NCBI GenBank assembly: GCA_020719895.1
Contig: DYPM01000011.1
Coordinates: 18,043 to 24,815 of the forward strand
Direction: 5' to 3'
DNA length: 6,773 bases
Origin: Sulfurovum sp.
GTDB taxonomy: Bacteria; Campylobacterota; Campylobacteria; Campylobacterales; Sulfurovaceae
Part shown: positions 1 through 5,331 of the stretch, one piece after another
Layout of the letters: each line of letters starts with the position of its first letter
Position numbering within the stretch: position 1 is the first letter of the stretch
Position numbers and translations under genes: made by a program
Notes under the pieces: generated by a model
Database searches by the model: none
What the model was told of the DNA's origin: nothing
The model's input: only the letters and a program-made list of their open reading frames with translations

Positions 1-729
1 TTCTCTCCCTTGAGCCAATCCATCATCTTTGGCTTTCATAAGGGCTAACTTTTGGATAGAAATAAACTCTTTTCGTTTGTATTGTGCTTCAAGTTCATCT
101 TTGGTCAAATTGGCTTCATTAGCATTTTCCAATGCTTCTTTGATATGTTGATCAATATTCTCGGGGATATATTCTAAACTTCCTGCGTTTTTAACGAAAT
201 AGATCCATTGGTCTTTGATATTGGTGAGTTCTTCTAATTTTTTTTGAAACTTTGGAAGTTCAACGAAAATGAGTTCAATATCATCGCTATACGAGATAAG
301 TTCCTCTTTTTCAATGAGTTTGAAGCTATTGGTGACGCTGGAACTCTCTTTAAACATAATGAAATCAACAATACTGAGCGCTATTACGGGATTGAGGAGA
401 TGATACTCCTCTTTTTTATTGAGTTGAATAGAATAGTTTTTGGCAGCATTATAAAGAACCCGTTTTTCAAATCCACTGTGATTGAGTACTTGCATCTCTA
501 TAATCACTCTTGTGTCATCTTCAAGGACAGCTTTGACATCCACAAAAGTATCTTTTACCCCTTTTATCATCGGGATATTATAAGGGTCAACTATGGTTAA
601 ATCTTTGATTTTATTAGGGATATTCTCATACACGATGGCATTTAGAAAGCTGATAAGAATTCCTTTAGAGTTTTCACTTCCGAATACTTTTTTAAAAGCA
701 TAATCAGTTCGTACATCGAGGAAATTCAT
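1..729 (-). CDS. Rpn-family PD-(D/E)XK nuclease / putative transposase, partial (3' end outside window)
   Basis: The frame is open for 243 codons from an ATG at 729 to the left edge, so the C-terminus is missing. The N-terminus (DVRTDYAFKKVFG, residues 5-17) is the hallmark opening of the Rpn / PDDEXK_2 family, which are Mg-dependent DNA endonucleases linked to recA-independent recombination and, in some cases, phage defence. The probable catalytic core is D64 in FVDVKAVLEDD followed by E78-M-Q80 in RVIIEMQV, a D...ExQ variant of PD-(D/E)XK. After about residue 190 the chain becomes charged and helical, as usual for the family. The start is supported by AAGGA six bases upstream, and it overlaps the stop of the preceding 16-codon frame by ATGA, which suggests translational coupling. 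Family assignment is by motif recognition. Whether the protein is intact, and whether it has an internal start giving a short C-terminal isoform, cannot be seen here. Confidence 0.88.
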   Translation of the reverse strand, partial: MNFLDVRTDYAFKKVFGSENSKGILISFLNAIVYENIPNKIKDLTIVDPYNIPMIKGVKDTFVDVKAVLEDDTRVIIEMQVLNHSGFEKRVLYNAAKNYSIQLNKKEEYHLLNPVIALSIVDFIMFKESSSVTNSFKLIEKEELISYSDDIELIFVELPKFQKKLEELTNIKDQWIYFVKNAGSLEYIPENIDQHIKEALENANEANLTKDELEAQYKRKEFISIQKLALMKAKDDGLAQGRE

Positions 730-776
730 AGGATTTCCTTTTTATTCTCTTTCATTCTTAAAATTATGGTTTTCAT
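726..776 (-). CDS. 16-aa leader-like small ORF overlapping the Rpn nuclease start
   Basis: This short frame encodes MKTIILRMKENKKEIL and its TGA stop overlaps the ATG of the Rpn nuclease gene (ATGA). It has a usable Shine-Dalgarno (AAGGA, seven bases before ATG). Its first six residues repeat the start of the 34-aa frame just upstream, and the first 18 nt differ at only two positions. It may be a truncated duplicate of that gene that now acts as a translational-coupling leader. It may also be a chance remnant: the peptide is too short to assign a function, and expression is unproven. Confidence 0.4.
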   Translation of the reverse strand: MKTIILRMKENKKEIL

Positions 777-796
777 CTCATTTTCCTTGGGACTTC

Positions 797-901
797 TTAT
801 AAATTTCCACCCATTTTCACTAAATCACTTCTAAGCGAATCTATCACAGTTATAAGCTGCTCAAACTTACTATCTTCTATCTCTAATATTATCGTTTTCA
901 T
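797..901 (-). CDS. 34-aa small protein, antitoxin-like, upstream of Rpn nuclease
   Basis: This is a 34-codon frame (MKTIILEIEDSKFEQLI..., ending KMGGNL). An AGGAG lies seven bases upstream of the ATG (TAGGAGTCAAAAATG), a better ribosome site than most genes here have. The short beta-strand (TIILEIED) followed by an amphipathic helix (FEQLITVIDSLRSDL) resembles the N-terminal part of small antitoxin-like proteins that are common in Campylobacterota. I recognise the style, not a named family. It is transcribed in the same direction as the Rpn nuclease and ends 67 nt before its start, so the two probably share a transcript. A role as partner or regulator of the nuclease is inference from position only. 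Confidence 0.55.
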   Translation of the reverse strand: MKTIILEIEDSKFEQLITVIDSLRSDLVKMGGNL

Positions 902-1006
902 TTTTGACTCCTATAGATTGACCATGTCTATCATAAAATATATAAAGCGTGTGAATTAACTTCCACAATACAACCACTAAACTCTAAACTGTCATATCGA
1001 TTGGAT

Positions 1007-1015
1007 ATTATAACA
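1007..1015 (-). promoter_or_regulatory. extended -10 promoter candidate for the small-ORF/Rpn cassette
   Basis: On the minus strand a perfect TATAAT (1012-1007) is preceded by TG and one base (TGTTATAAT), a textbook extended -10 element. No well-spaced -35 is visible, but Campylobacterota sigma-70 promoters commonly lack one. Transcription would start near 1000, about 100 nt before the 34-aa frame. The palindrome CCAATTGG (1016-1023) abuts the element and could be an operator. A weaker -10-like TATGAT lies nearer the gene, around 930-935. Assignment rests on motif match only. Confidence 0.45.
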
Positions 1016-1037
1016 CCAATTGGGCATTATGCTTGTA

Positions 1038-1071
1038 AATATTTTGTTACCAAATGTTTAATATTTGTTAC
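1038..1071. repeat. direct repeat pair, 21-bp phased (AATATTTTGTTAC / AATATTTGTTAC)
   Basis: AATATTTTGTTAC at 1038-1050 recurs as AATATTTGTTAC at 1060-1071, one T shorter. The GTTAC ends are 21 bp apart, two helical turns. The pair lies just upstream of the extended -10 candidate for the small-ORF/Rpn cassette, where a regulator could bind on one face of the helix. AT-rich DNA makes part of this match unsurprising. Confidence 0.4.
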
Positions 1072-1093
1072 TTTTTGGGAGTGAGGCTTTAGC

Positions 1094-1123
1094 ATTGCAG
1101 TGTTTTTTGATAGAAATTGCAGT
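1094..1123. repeat. direct repeat pair, 22-bp phased (ATTGCAGT x2)
   Basis: Two exact copies of ATTGCAGT, at 1094-1101 and 1116-1123, start 22 bp apart. They lie in the gene-free stretch between rny and the small-ORF cassette, next to a second repeat pair of nearly the same period at 1038-1071. An 8-mer pair alone is weak evidence; the shared phasing is what makes it notable. Confidence 0.35.
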
Positions 1124-1130
1124 TTGTATA

Positions 1131-1148
1131 GCAGGAATAAATTCCCGC
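1131..1148 (-). terminator. stem-loop downstream of rny, possible transcript end
   Basis: On the minus strand GCGGGAA, loop TTTA, TTCCTGC form a 7-bp stem with one G.T wobble, about 60 nt after the rny stop. The plus strand has an A-C mismatch at that position, so the structure favours minus-strand RNA. There is no U-run after the stem, so it is not a classical intrinsic terminator. It may protect the 3' end or be incidental. A smaller AT-only hairpin (TATCTT-CAT-AAGATA, 1188-1202) lies right after the stop codon. Confidence 0.3.
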
Positions 1149-1206
1149 TTCTGACTTACTAACGAGTCATAAATTTTATAATAAACTTATCTTATGAAGA
1201 TAGATG

Positions 1207-2733
1207 CTATTTGGCGAACGCTTCTGCTCTGCTTTCGCGTATCACATTGACTTTGATCTCTCCTGGAAATTGGACTTTGTCTTGAATCTCTTTGGCGATC
1301 TCTTTGCTTAAAAGTACGATTTCATTATCGGATATCTTTTTGGCATTGACAAACACACGAATCTCTCGACCTGCATTGATCGCATAAGCACCTGTTACAT
1401 TTGGCTTAACAAGAGCAATCGTCTCAATGTCTTTGACACGCTTGGTAAAACTCTCCAACACTTCACGTCTTGCACCTGGACGTGCAGCCGAAAGCGTATC
1501 GGCCGCACATACTGCTGCGGACTCTACAGAATCGGGTTCTTCAAGACCGTGATGGGCGTAGATTGCGTTGATTACTGTTGGATGTTCGTTATATTTACGA
1601 CACAGCTCTGCACCGATATCGACATGCGAACCTCCATGTTCTTGTGTCAATGCCTTACCAATATCATGCAACAATCCCGCACGCACTGCCAACTTCTCAT
1701 CTCCGCCCATATTGGCTGCTAAAACTTTGGCGAGATTGGCGACCTCCAATGTATGACCGAGTGCATTTTGACCATAACTTGCACGATATTTCATCTGACC
1801 CAAAAGACGCGTTAACTCTTCGGGCATTGGAAAGACTCCCAAATCAATGAGGATATTCTCTCCCTCTTCATAGGCTTTGCGATCAAAATCCGCCTTGACT
1901 TTTTCAAATATCTCTTCGATACGAGCAGGATGAATACGACCATCTTCCACCAACAATCGAATCACTTCTGTTGCGATCGCTCTTCGATAGAGATTAAATG
2001 AACTTACCACAATCACGCCTGGAGTTTCATCAATGATAATATCCACGCCCAATATCATCTCCATCGCTTTGATATTGCGTCCTTCTTTACCGATAATGCG
2101 TCCTTTGTGATCATCGCTTGGAAGAGTAATCGTATTGATGAGACGCTCTCCTGCAAACTCTCCTGCAAACCGTGTCGTCGCTTGTGCCAAAATATAGTTG
2201 GCTTTTTTGCGTCCTTCTTCTTTTGCTTGTTGTTCATAGCGACGCACAATTGCTGCCATATCAGCACGACTTTGCTCTTCGACTCTTTCCAGAATATAAA
2301 CTTTGGCTTCTTCTTTTGTCATAGCAGCGACATTTTGCATTTTTTGAATGGTCGCATCAATTGCATCTTGTTTTTGTTGTTCGAGAGTTTCAAGTTTTTG
2401 GACTCTGTCGTTTAAAGATGCACTCAATATATCAAGTTGTTTGGCTTCTGATTCTATCTGTCGTTGTTTGAGCAATACCTCTCGTTGTCTCTCTTCAAGC
2501 TCCATCAAACGTTTTGTGAACTCTTGCTCGTTTTGATGCTCTTTGGATTTGATTTTGGATTTGGACGCTTCCAAAAGATGTGTTGCTTCAAGTTCAATCG
2601 CCTTCGCTCTTGCTCTGCTCTCTTGCTCCATATAACCAAAATGTTTCTCTGTGCTGTGCTTGAGCCACACATAACACACGCCCGCACCAATAACTGCACT
2701 TGAAAGACTCGAAAGTCCTATAATCTCTATCAT
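1207..2733 (-). CDS. rny: ribonuclease Y (membrane-anchored endoribonuclease)
   Basis: RNase Y initiates mRNA decay by single-strand endonucleolytic cleavage at the inner face of the membrane. The full architecture is visible in 508 residues, close to the roughly 520 of the Bacillus subtilis protein. There is an N-terminal membrane anchor (about residues 4-24). A long charged, Gln/Glu-rich coiled coil follows (about 35-180). A KH RNA-binding domain has its GxxG loop in GRIIGKEGRN (211-220). An HD metal-dependent phosphohydrolase domain has metal ligands H327, H356-D357 (LLHDIGK), H394/H395 and D412. The C-terminal extension (about 430-508) is conserved in the family. The ATG is preceded by AAGGA at good spacing, and the stop is TAG. 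It lies 19 nt after the cyclo-ligase gene and is almost certainly co-transcribed with it. By eye its GC is higher than that of the flanking accessory genes, as expected for a core gene. Confidence 0.97.
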   Translation of the reverse strand: MIEIIGLSSLSSAVIGAGVCYVWLKHSTEKHFGYMEQESRARAKAIELEATHLLEASKSKIKSKEHQNEQEFTKRLMELEERQREVLLKQRQIESEAKQLDILSASLNDRVQKLETLEQQKQDAIDATIQKMQNVAAMTKEEAKVYILERVEEQSRADMAAIVRRYEQQAKEEGRKKANYILAQATTRFAGEFAGERLINTITLPSDDHKGRIIGKEGRNIKAMEMILGVDIIIDETPGVIVVSSFNLYRRAIATEVIRLLVEDGRIHPARIEEIFEKVKADFDRKAYEEGENILIDLGVFPMPEELTRLLGQMKYRASYGQNALGHTLEVANLAKVLAANMGGDEKLAVRAGLLHDIGKALTQEHGGSHVDIGAELCRKYNEHPTVINAIYAHHGLEEPDSVESAAVCAADTLSAARPGARREVLESFTKRVKDIETIALVKPNVTGAYAINAGREIRVFVNAKKISDNEIVLLSKEIAKEIQDKVQFPGEIKVNVIRESRAEAFAK

Positions 2734-2752
2734 TTTTTTCCTTATGCCCTCT

Positions 2753-3301
2753 CTATCGAGTGAGTATCAATGTCGCACCTATATCATAATCATCTGTAAT
2801 TTTTTTTGTGGTGTAACAGAGTTCACGTGCGATAAACACGGTTTTTTTTATAAAATTCCCCTTCTTTTCAAAAAATCTATCATACATTCCTTTGCCAAAT
2901 CCAATACGTCTTAGGGTTATATCCAAACCTACTATTGGCACGATAGCGATATCTATCTCTTTTTTTTTATATTGATTTGAATATTTAGGTTCTTTGATTC
3001 CAAATTTTTTTGTTTCAAGAGGTAATCTGTATTGTACCAATCTAAAACTTGTACCCTCCATAAATGGCACATAAACACTCCGCTTCTCTTGCCTTAATTT
3101 GTTTATCAACGCAAATGTATTGACCTCGTTTTGCAATGGCAAATAGAGCATGATTTGTGTGGCATTAAGACGAGTGATCTCGCTATAAAGTTGTGATATG
3201 ATCCATTTATCGACGATATAACGACGATGTTTAGGAAGCGTCTTGAGTCGTTGAAGCGAAAGAGTACGAAAAAGAGTTTTATCAAAAATATCAAGTTTCA
3301 C
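2753..3301 (-). CDS. 5-formyltetrahydrofolate cyclo-ligase (5,10-methenyl-THF synthetase)
   Basis: This enzyme uses ATP to convert 5-formyl-THF to 5,10-methenyl-THF, returning the storage folate to the one-carbon pool in the cytoplasm. At 182 residues it is in the usual family range. Recognisable parts are an N-terminal Lys/Arg-rich helix (KTLFRTLSLQRLK), the substrate-side motif LYLPLQNEVNT (residues 52-62), and the C-terminal nucleotide-binding signature, VPIVGLD followed by RRIGFGKGMYDRF, the equivalent of the family's VPGLAFD...RLGYGGGYYDR. The start is GTG at 3301: no in-frame ATG lies between it and the end of the upstream gene, and no clear Shine-Dalgarno precedes it. A 9-bp inverted repeat lies just upstream. 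The coding strand has three A8-A9 runs. It forms an operon with rny (19 nt gap) and may also receive read-through from the cytochrome gene. The gene is known as fau, ygfA or fthC in different organisms. Confidence 0.92.
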   Translation of the reverse strand: MKLDIFDKTLFRTLSLQRLKTLPKHRRYIVDKWIISQLYSEITRLNATQIMLYLPLQNEVNTFALINKLRQEKRSVYVPFMEGTSFRLVQYRLPLETKKFGIKEPKYSNQYKKKEIDIAIVPIVGLDITLRRIGFGKGMYDRFFEKKGNFIKKTVFIARELCYTTKKITDDYDIGATLILTR

Positions 3302-3307
3302 AATTAG

Positions 3308-3348
3308 TGTGCTGATGTTTTGATGCCAAAAATACCATTATCAGCACA
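3308..3348 (-). promoter_or_regulatory. 9-bp inverted repeat in the cytochrome/cyclo-ligase gap
   Basis: TGTGCTGAT (3308-3316) and ATCAGCACA (3340-3348) are perfect inverted copies around a 23-nt loop. They fill most of the 66-nt gap between the cytochrome stop and the GTG of the cyclo-ligase. In minus-strand RNA the 3' arm ends six nt before the GTG, where a ribosome would bind. An unused AGGAG lies upstream of the 5' arm. It could be a processing site, an attenuator or a translational switch. There is no U-tract for an intrinsic terminator. Confidence 0.4.
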
Positions 3349-3367
3349 AACCATCTCCTTTTTACTT

Positions 3368-4570
3368 TTACTTCAAATGAACACGTTGGGTTAAAAATAC
3401 ATATGGATTAAGAAAAAACGAATCACTCACTCCCATCTCTTTTGCTAACGCCTCATCTACAAAACGATAAGAAAACTGATAAACAACGTATGTTGCACCA
3501 TTTGGGATTTTGAAAGCATAATCTGCTTTGCTGTGCGGTGTAACTCTTGTGTCTTTTGACATTTGTGTTGCTAATGCAGGAATTGTTTTGTTTCCTTTTG
3601 CGTCGATCCATTGGCTTCCCAATGTGTAGTTAAATGACTTGATCATTTTATCTTTGGAATCAAAATATTTTACATCAAGCAATACCCGTCTCAATCCATA
3701 TCCTGTAGGAAATCGGTGAGGCGTATTGTTGGCAATCGTAATCACAAACTTCTCTCCATTTACTTTGGCTGTAGTATCGATGTAGTCCAAAACAATATTG
3801 CTGTTGTCCACACTTGCAAAACGATGCTCTCTAATCATACGAGGTTTCGGTTTGTCTTTGTCTTTGACAAAATTGGAAGCATATCCTTGATATTTTTTAC
3901 TCATATGACAATCCAAACACCCTTCATTACTTCCTACAGATTCGTACTCTTTTCCTGTAGCATAGACCTCTACGCCGTGTTTATTAGAAGATCCATAGTG
4001 ACATGCAAAACAGAGTTTAGGATCTTGATCTACAAAATGCGAACGCTGGACTGTTTTGTGATAAGGAGAGTTGGCATCATCGAAAGGACCAAACATTGTT
4101 CCTTGTTCTCCAAATTGAATATCAAAAAGACCTTGAGAACCCTTCTTTTTATCAAGATGAATCTCATCAACGTTATGACACACCACACAGTTGATACCAT
4201 TTTGCATATTTTTGGTATTGAGTGTCTGCTGTATCTGTTTTTTATTCTCTTCAATATCCATCAAAAGTAGATATTTATCAACATCTTCTACTTTGGTTTT
4301 GCTAATTCGAGGATTGTGGCACGCAGAACACTCCACTTTTACCTCATCAAGAATCATTTTGGGATTATTACGTACGATGTACTCCAAAGATTTTTTATAA
4401 AGATCATTTTTATTAAAGTGAGAATTTGCATGACGACTCCCTTCCCACTTGTCTACAATATCCATATGACACGCTCGACAATTTTCATTGGTTTCCCACT
4501 TTCTGTTTATCTCTTGGGCATATCCTGTTGCAAACAACATTAATATTATCAATACTGCACGATAATTCAT
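3368..4570 (-). CDS. periplasmic multiheme (five CXXCH) cytochrome c
   Basis: The 400-residue protein has a Sec signal peptide (MNYRAVLIILMLFATGYA, cleavage probably near residue 18-19). Five CXXCH heme sites follow: C31RACH, C81SACH, C128VVCH, C187FACH and C218LDCH. Several extra His (H47, H52, H171, H178, H198, H249) could act as distal ligands. The C-terminal part (about 265-400) is heme-free and beta-rich. It carries NNTPHRFPTGYGLRR (281-295), matching the (G)HxFPTG motif seen after the heme domain in a family of multiheme cytochromes. The inferred role is periplasmic electron transfer; donor and acceptor cannot be named. The start at 4570 was chosen over an in-frame ATG 20 codons upstream because it gives a proper signal peptide and follows AGAGGA at good spacing. 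The longer form would also place the start upstream of the -10 box. Confidence 0.9.
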   Translation of the reverse strand: MNYRAVLIILMLFATGYAQEINRKWETNENCRACHMDIVDKWEGSRHANSHFNKNDLYKKSLEYIVRNNPKMILDEVKVECSACHNPRISKTKVEDVDKYLLLMDIEENKKQIQQTLNTKNMQNGINCVVCHNVDEIHLDKKKGSQGLFDIQFGEQGTMFGPFDDANSPYHKTVQRSHFVDQDPKLCFACHYGSSNKHGVEVYATGKEYESVGSNEGCLDCHMSKKYQGYASNFVKDKDKPKPRMIREHRFASVDNSNIVLDYIDTTAKVNGEKFVITIANNTPHRFPTGYGLRRVLLDVKYFDSKDKMIKSFNYTLGSQWIDAKGNKTIPALATQMSKDTRVTPHSKADYAFKIPNGATYVVYQFSYRFVDEALAKEMGVSDSFFLNPYVFLTQRVHLK

Positions 4571-4600
4571 TTTTTTTCCTCTATGATTTAAACATGATAG

Positions 4601-4606
4601 ATTATA
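4601..4606 (-). promoter_or_regulatory. -10 box of the cytochrome c gene
   Basis: A perfect TATAAT on the minus strand lies 31 nt before the cytochrome ATG and would give a leader of about 24 nt containing the AGAGGA ribosome site. TTGGGT, 18 bp upstream, is a poor -35. The promoter could also serve the downstream cyclo-ligase and rny genes, since no clear terminator separates them. Confidence 0.55.
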
Positions 4607-4650
4607 TCGCGTTTGTTTTAAACCACCCAAAAGAGAATTTCCGATTATGC

Positions 4651-4656
4651 TACAAT
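4651..4656 (+). promoter_or_regulatory. possible distal extended -10 upstream of smpB
   Basis: TGCTACAAT on the plus strand reads as TG-n-TACAAT, an extended -10. Transcripts from here would carry about 155 nt of leader through the repeat/hairpin element at 4669-4750 before reaching smpB. It is divergent from the cytochrome promoter, about 45 bp away. The evidence is motif match only; a second, closer promoter candidate exists at 4781-4795. Confidence 0.3.
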
Positions 4657-4668
4657 ACTAAATTGAAC

Positions 4669-4694
4669 CATCTGATTGATTCTCAAATTTTTGG
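4669..4694. repeat. 26-bp direct repeat, copy 1 (upstream of smpB)
   Basis: This 26-bp stretch matches 5306-5331 at 25 of 26 positions (CATCTGATT, then G here or A in copy 2, then ATTCTCAAATTTTTGG). Such length and identity are not expected by chance in a window this size. The two copies bracket smpB in the same orientation. Copy 1 runs into a perfect hairpin (4686-4708). Copy 2 covers the final codons and stop of the Fic gene, so the minus strand of copy 1 looks like a stray piece of that gene's end. Confidence 0.8.
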
Positions 4695-4708
4695 CAAAGC
4701 CAAAAATT
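4686..4708. repeat. perfect 10-bp hairpin in a GC-richer element before smpB
   Basis: AATTTTTGGC, loop AAA, GCCAAAAATT form a perfect 10-bp inverted repeat. It is followed by a patch, GC-rich for this genome, at 4710-4745 that contains a second small palindrome (GCGAC-TG-GTCGC, 4731-4742). Together with copy 1 of the 26-bp repeat this looks like a short interspersed element of 70-80 bp. It has no U-tract on either strand and is not a convincing terminator. Confidence 0.5.
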
Positions 4709-4780
4709 AGGTCTTCAGCAGACGGCTCTCGCGACTGGTCGCTCTTGTGAGATTTATATTTAATCAGAGGTCTCAATTAA

Positions 4781-4795
4781 TTTTTTTGCTATTCT
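4781..4795 (+). promoter_or_regulatory. Campylobacter-type promoter candidate for smpB
   Basis: TTTTTTTG, then one base, then TATTCT (4790-4795), fits the T-run plus TTTTTTG-n-TAnnnT layout described for Campylobacter sigma-70 promoters. Transcription would start near 4801-4803, giving a leader of about 17 nt that contains only the AAAGGGA ribosome site. An overlapping TATAAC (4795-4800) is a less likely -10 because it would leave almost no leader. Confidence 0.45.
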
Positions 4796-4818
4796 ATAAC
4801 AAAAACAAAGGGAATAAA

Positions 4819-5274
4819 TTGGGCATTATCGTTATTGCACAAAACAAAAAAGCTCGACATGATTATGAGATATTAGAAAAGTTTGAAGCTGGAGTGGTAC
4901 TCAGTGGTGCAGAAGTCAAATCTTTGCGTGCCAAACGGGTCAATCTGCAAGACTCCTATTGTAGATTCGTCAAACAAGAACTTTTTTTGATGAATGCTCA
5001 CATCGCTTATTTGGACACTATCAATCGAAACTTCAGTCCTGACACACGTACGCCGCGTAAACTACTGCTTCACACCAAAGAGTTGCGAAAGCTCTACGTC
5101 AATGTTCACACCGACGGACTTACTATCGTTCCACTGATGATCTACTTCAACGAACGCAACTACGCCAAAATAAGTATCGCATTAGCAAAAGGCAAAAAAG
5201 AGTACGACAAACGTGCTGACCTCAAAGAAAAAAGTCTCAAACGAGAAGCCCAACAAGCGATGAAAAATAGATGA
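4819..5274 (+). CDS. smpB: SsrA-binding protein SmpB (trans-translation factor)
   Basis: SmpB binds tmRNA (SsrA) and places it in the A site of stalled ribosomes, so that the nascent chain is tagged for proteolysis and the ribosome is freed. The 151-residue product has the normal family length. Conserved parts are IAQNKKARHDYEIL near the N-terminus, VLSGAEVKSLR (27-37), DSYCRF (45-50), the RKLLLH..ELRKL helix (80-92), GLTIVPL (100-106), and the basic tail AKGKKEYDKRADLKEKS (123-139), which carries the K-G-K and DKR residues that contact tmRNA and the decoding centre. The start is TTG, preceded by AAAGGGA six nt upstream. The in-frame ATG 24 codons earlier would add a non-homologous, hydrophobic extension without a ribosome site. 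It is the only clear plus-strand gene here, and it converges on the Fic gene. No tmRNA gene is visible in the window. Confidence 0.96.
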   Translation: MGIIVIAQNKKARHDYEILEKFEAGVVLSGAEVKSLRAKRVNLQDSYCRFVKQELFLMNAHIAYLDTINRNFSPDTRTPRKLLLHTKELRKLYVNVHTDGLTIVPLMIYFNERNYAKISIALAKGKKEYDKRADLKEKSLKREAQQAMKNR

Positions 5275-5305
5275 GACCTCCAAGAAGTTTCATCTTGAAA
5301 TGTAA

Positions 5306-5331
5306 CATCTGATTAATTCTCAAATTTTTGG
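5306..5331. repeat. 26-bp direct repeat, copy 2 (at the 3' end of the Fic gene)
   Basis: This is the second copy of the repeat at 4669-4694, with one mismatch (A in place of G). On the minus strand it encodes the last residues of the Fic protein (QKFEN) and its TAA. The mismatch lies in that stop: the upstream copy has CAA, so its frame would continue. The similarity ends at the GG where the hairpin of copy 1 goes on, so only part of the element is shared. Confidence 0.8.

Noticed and set aside
244..600. 118-codon plus-strand open frame
   Set aside because: It lies antisense to the Rpn nuclease frame, which has a clear family signature and ribosome site. The plus-strand product is low-complexity (Phe/Ile/Asn-rich) and unrecognisable.
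1018..1030. AATTGGGCATTAT also occurs at the smpB start (4817-4829)
   Set aside because: A 13-bp match in AT-rich DNA of this length is near chance expectation. The copy near 1020 does not continue as an SmpB-like frame.
3716..4270. 184-codon plus-strand open frame
   Set aside because: It is antisense to the cytochrome, across four of its five CXXCH heme sites. It has no recognisable domain.
4571..4630. 20-codon N-terminal extension of the cytochrome from an upstream ATG
   Set aside because: It would bury the signal peptide, lacks a ribosome site and would begin upstream of the TATAAT box. The ATG at 4570 has AGAGGA and starts a normal signal peptide.
4645..4776. about 43-codon minus-strand open frame through the hairpin element upstream of smpB
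   Set aside because: It has only a TTG start, no ribosome site and runs through palindromic sequence. It is better explained as non-coding repeat DNA.
4747..4818. 24-codon N-terminal extension of SmpB from an upstream ATG
   Set aside because: The extension is not SmpB-like and has no Shine-Dalgarno. The TTG at 4819 gives the family length and follows AAAGGGA.
4767..5280. GAGGTCTCA (4767-4775) and TGAGACCTC (5272-5280) as inverted repeats flanking smpB
   Set aside because: Nine-base inverted matches occur many times by chance in a window this size. There is no further extension and no duplicated target site.
5281..5300. small hairpin between the convergent smpB and Fic genes as a terminator
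   Set aside because: Only a 5-bp stem (CAAGA/TCTTG or TTTCA/TGAAA) with no U-run on either strand.
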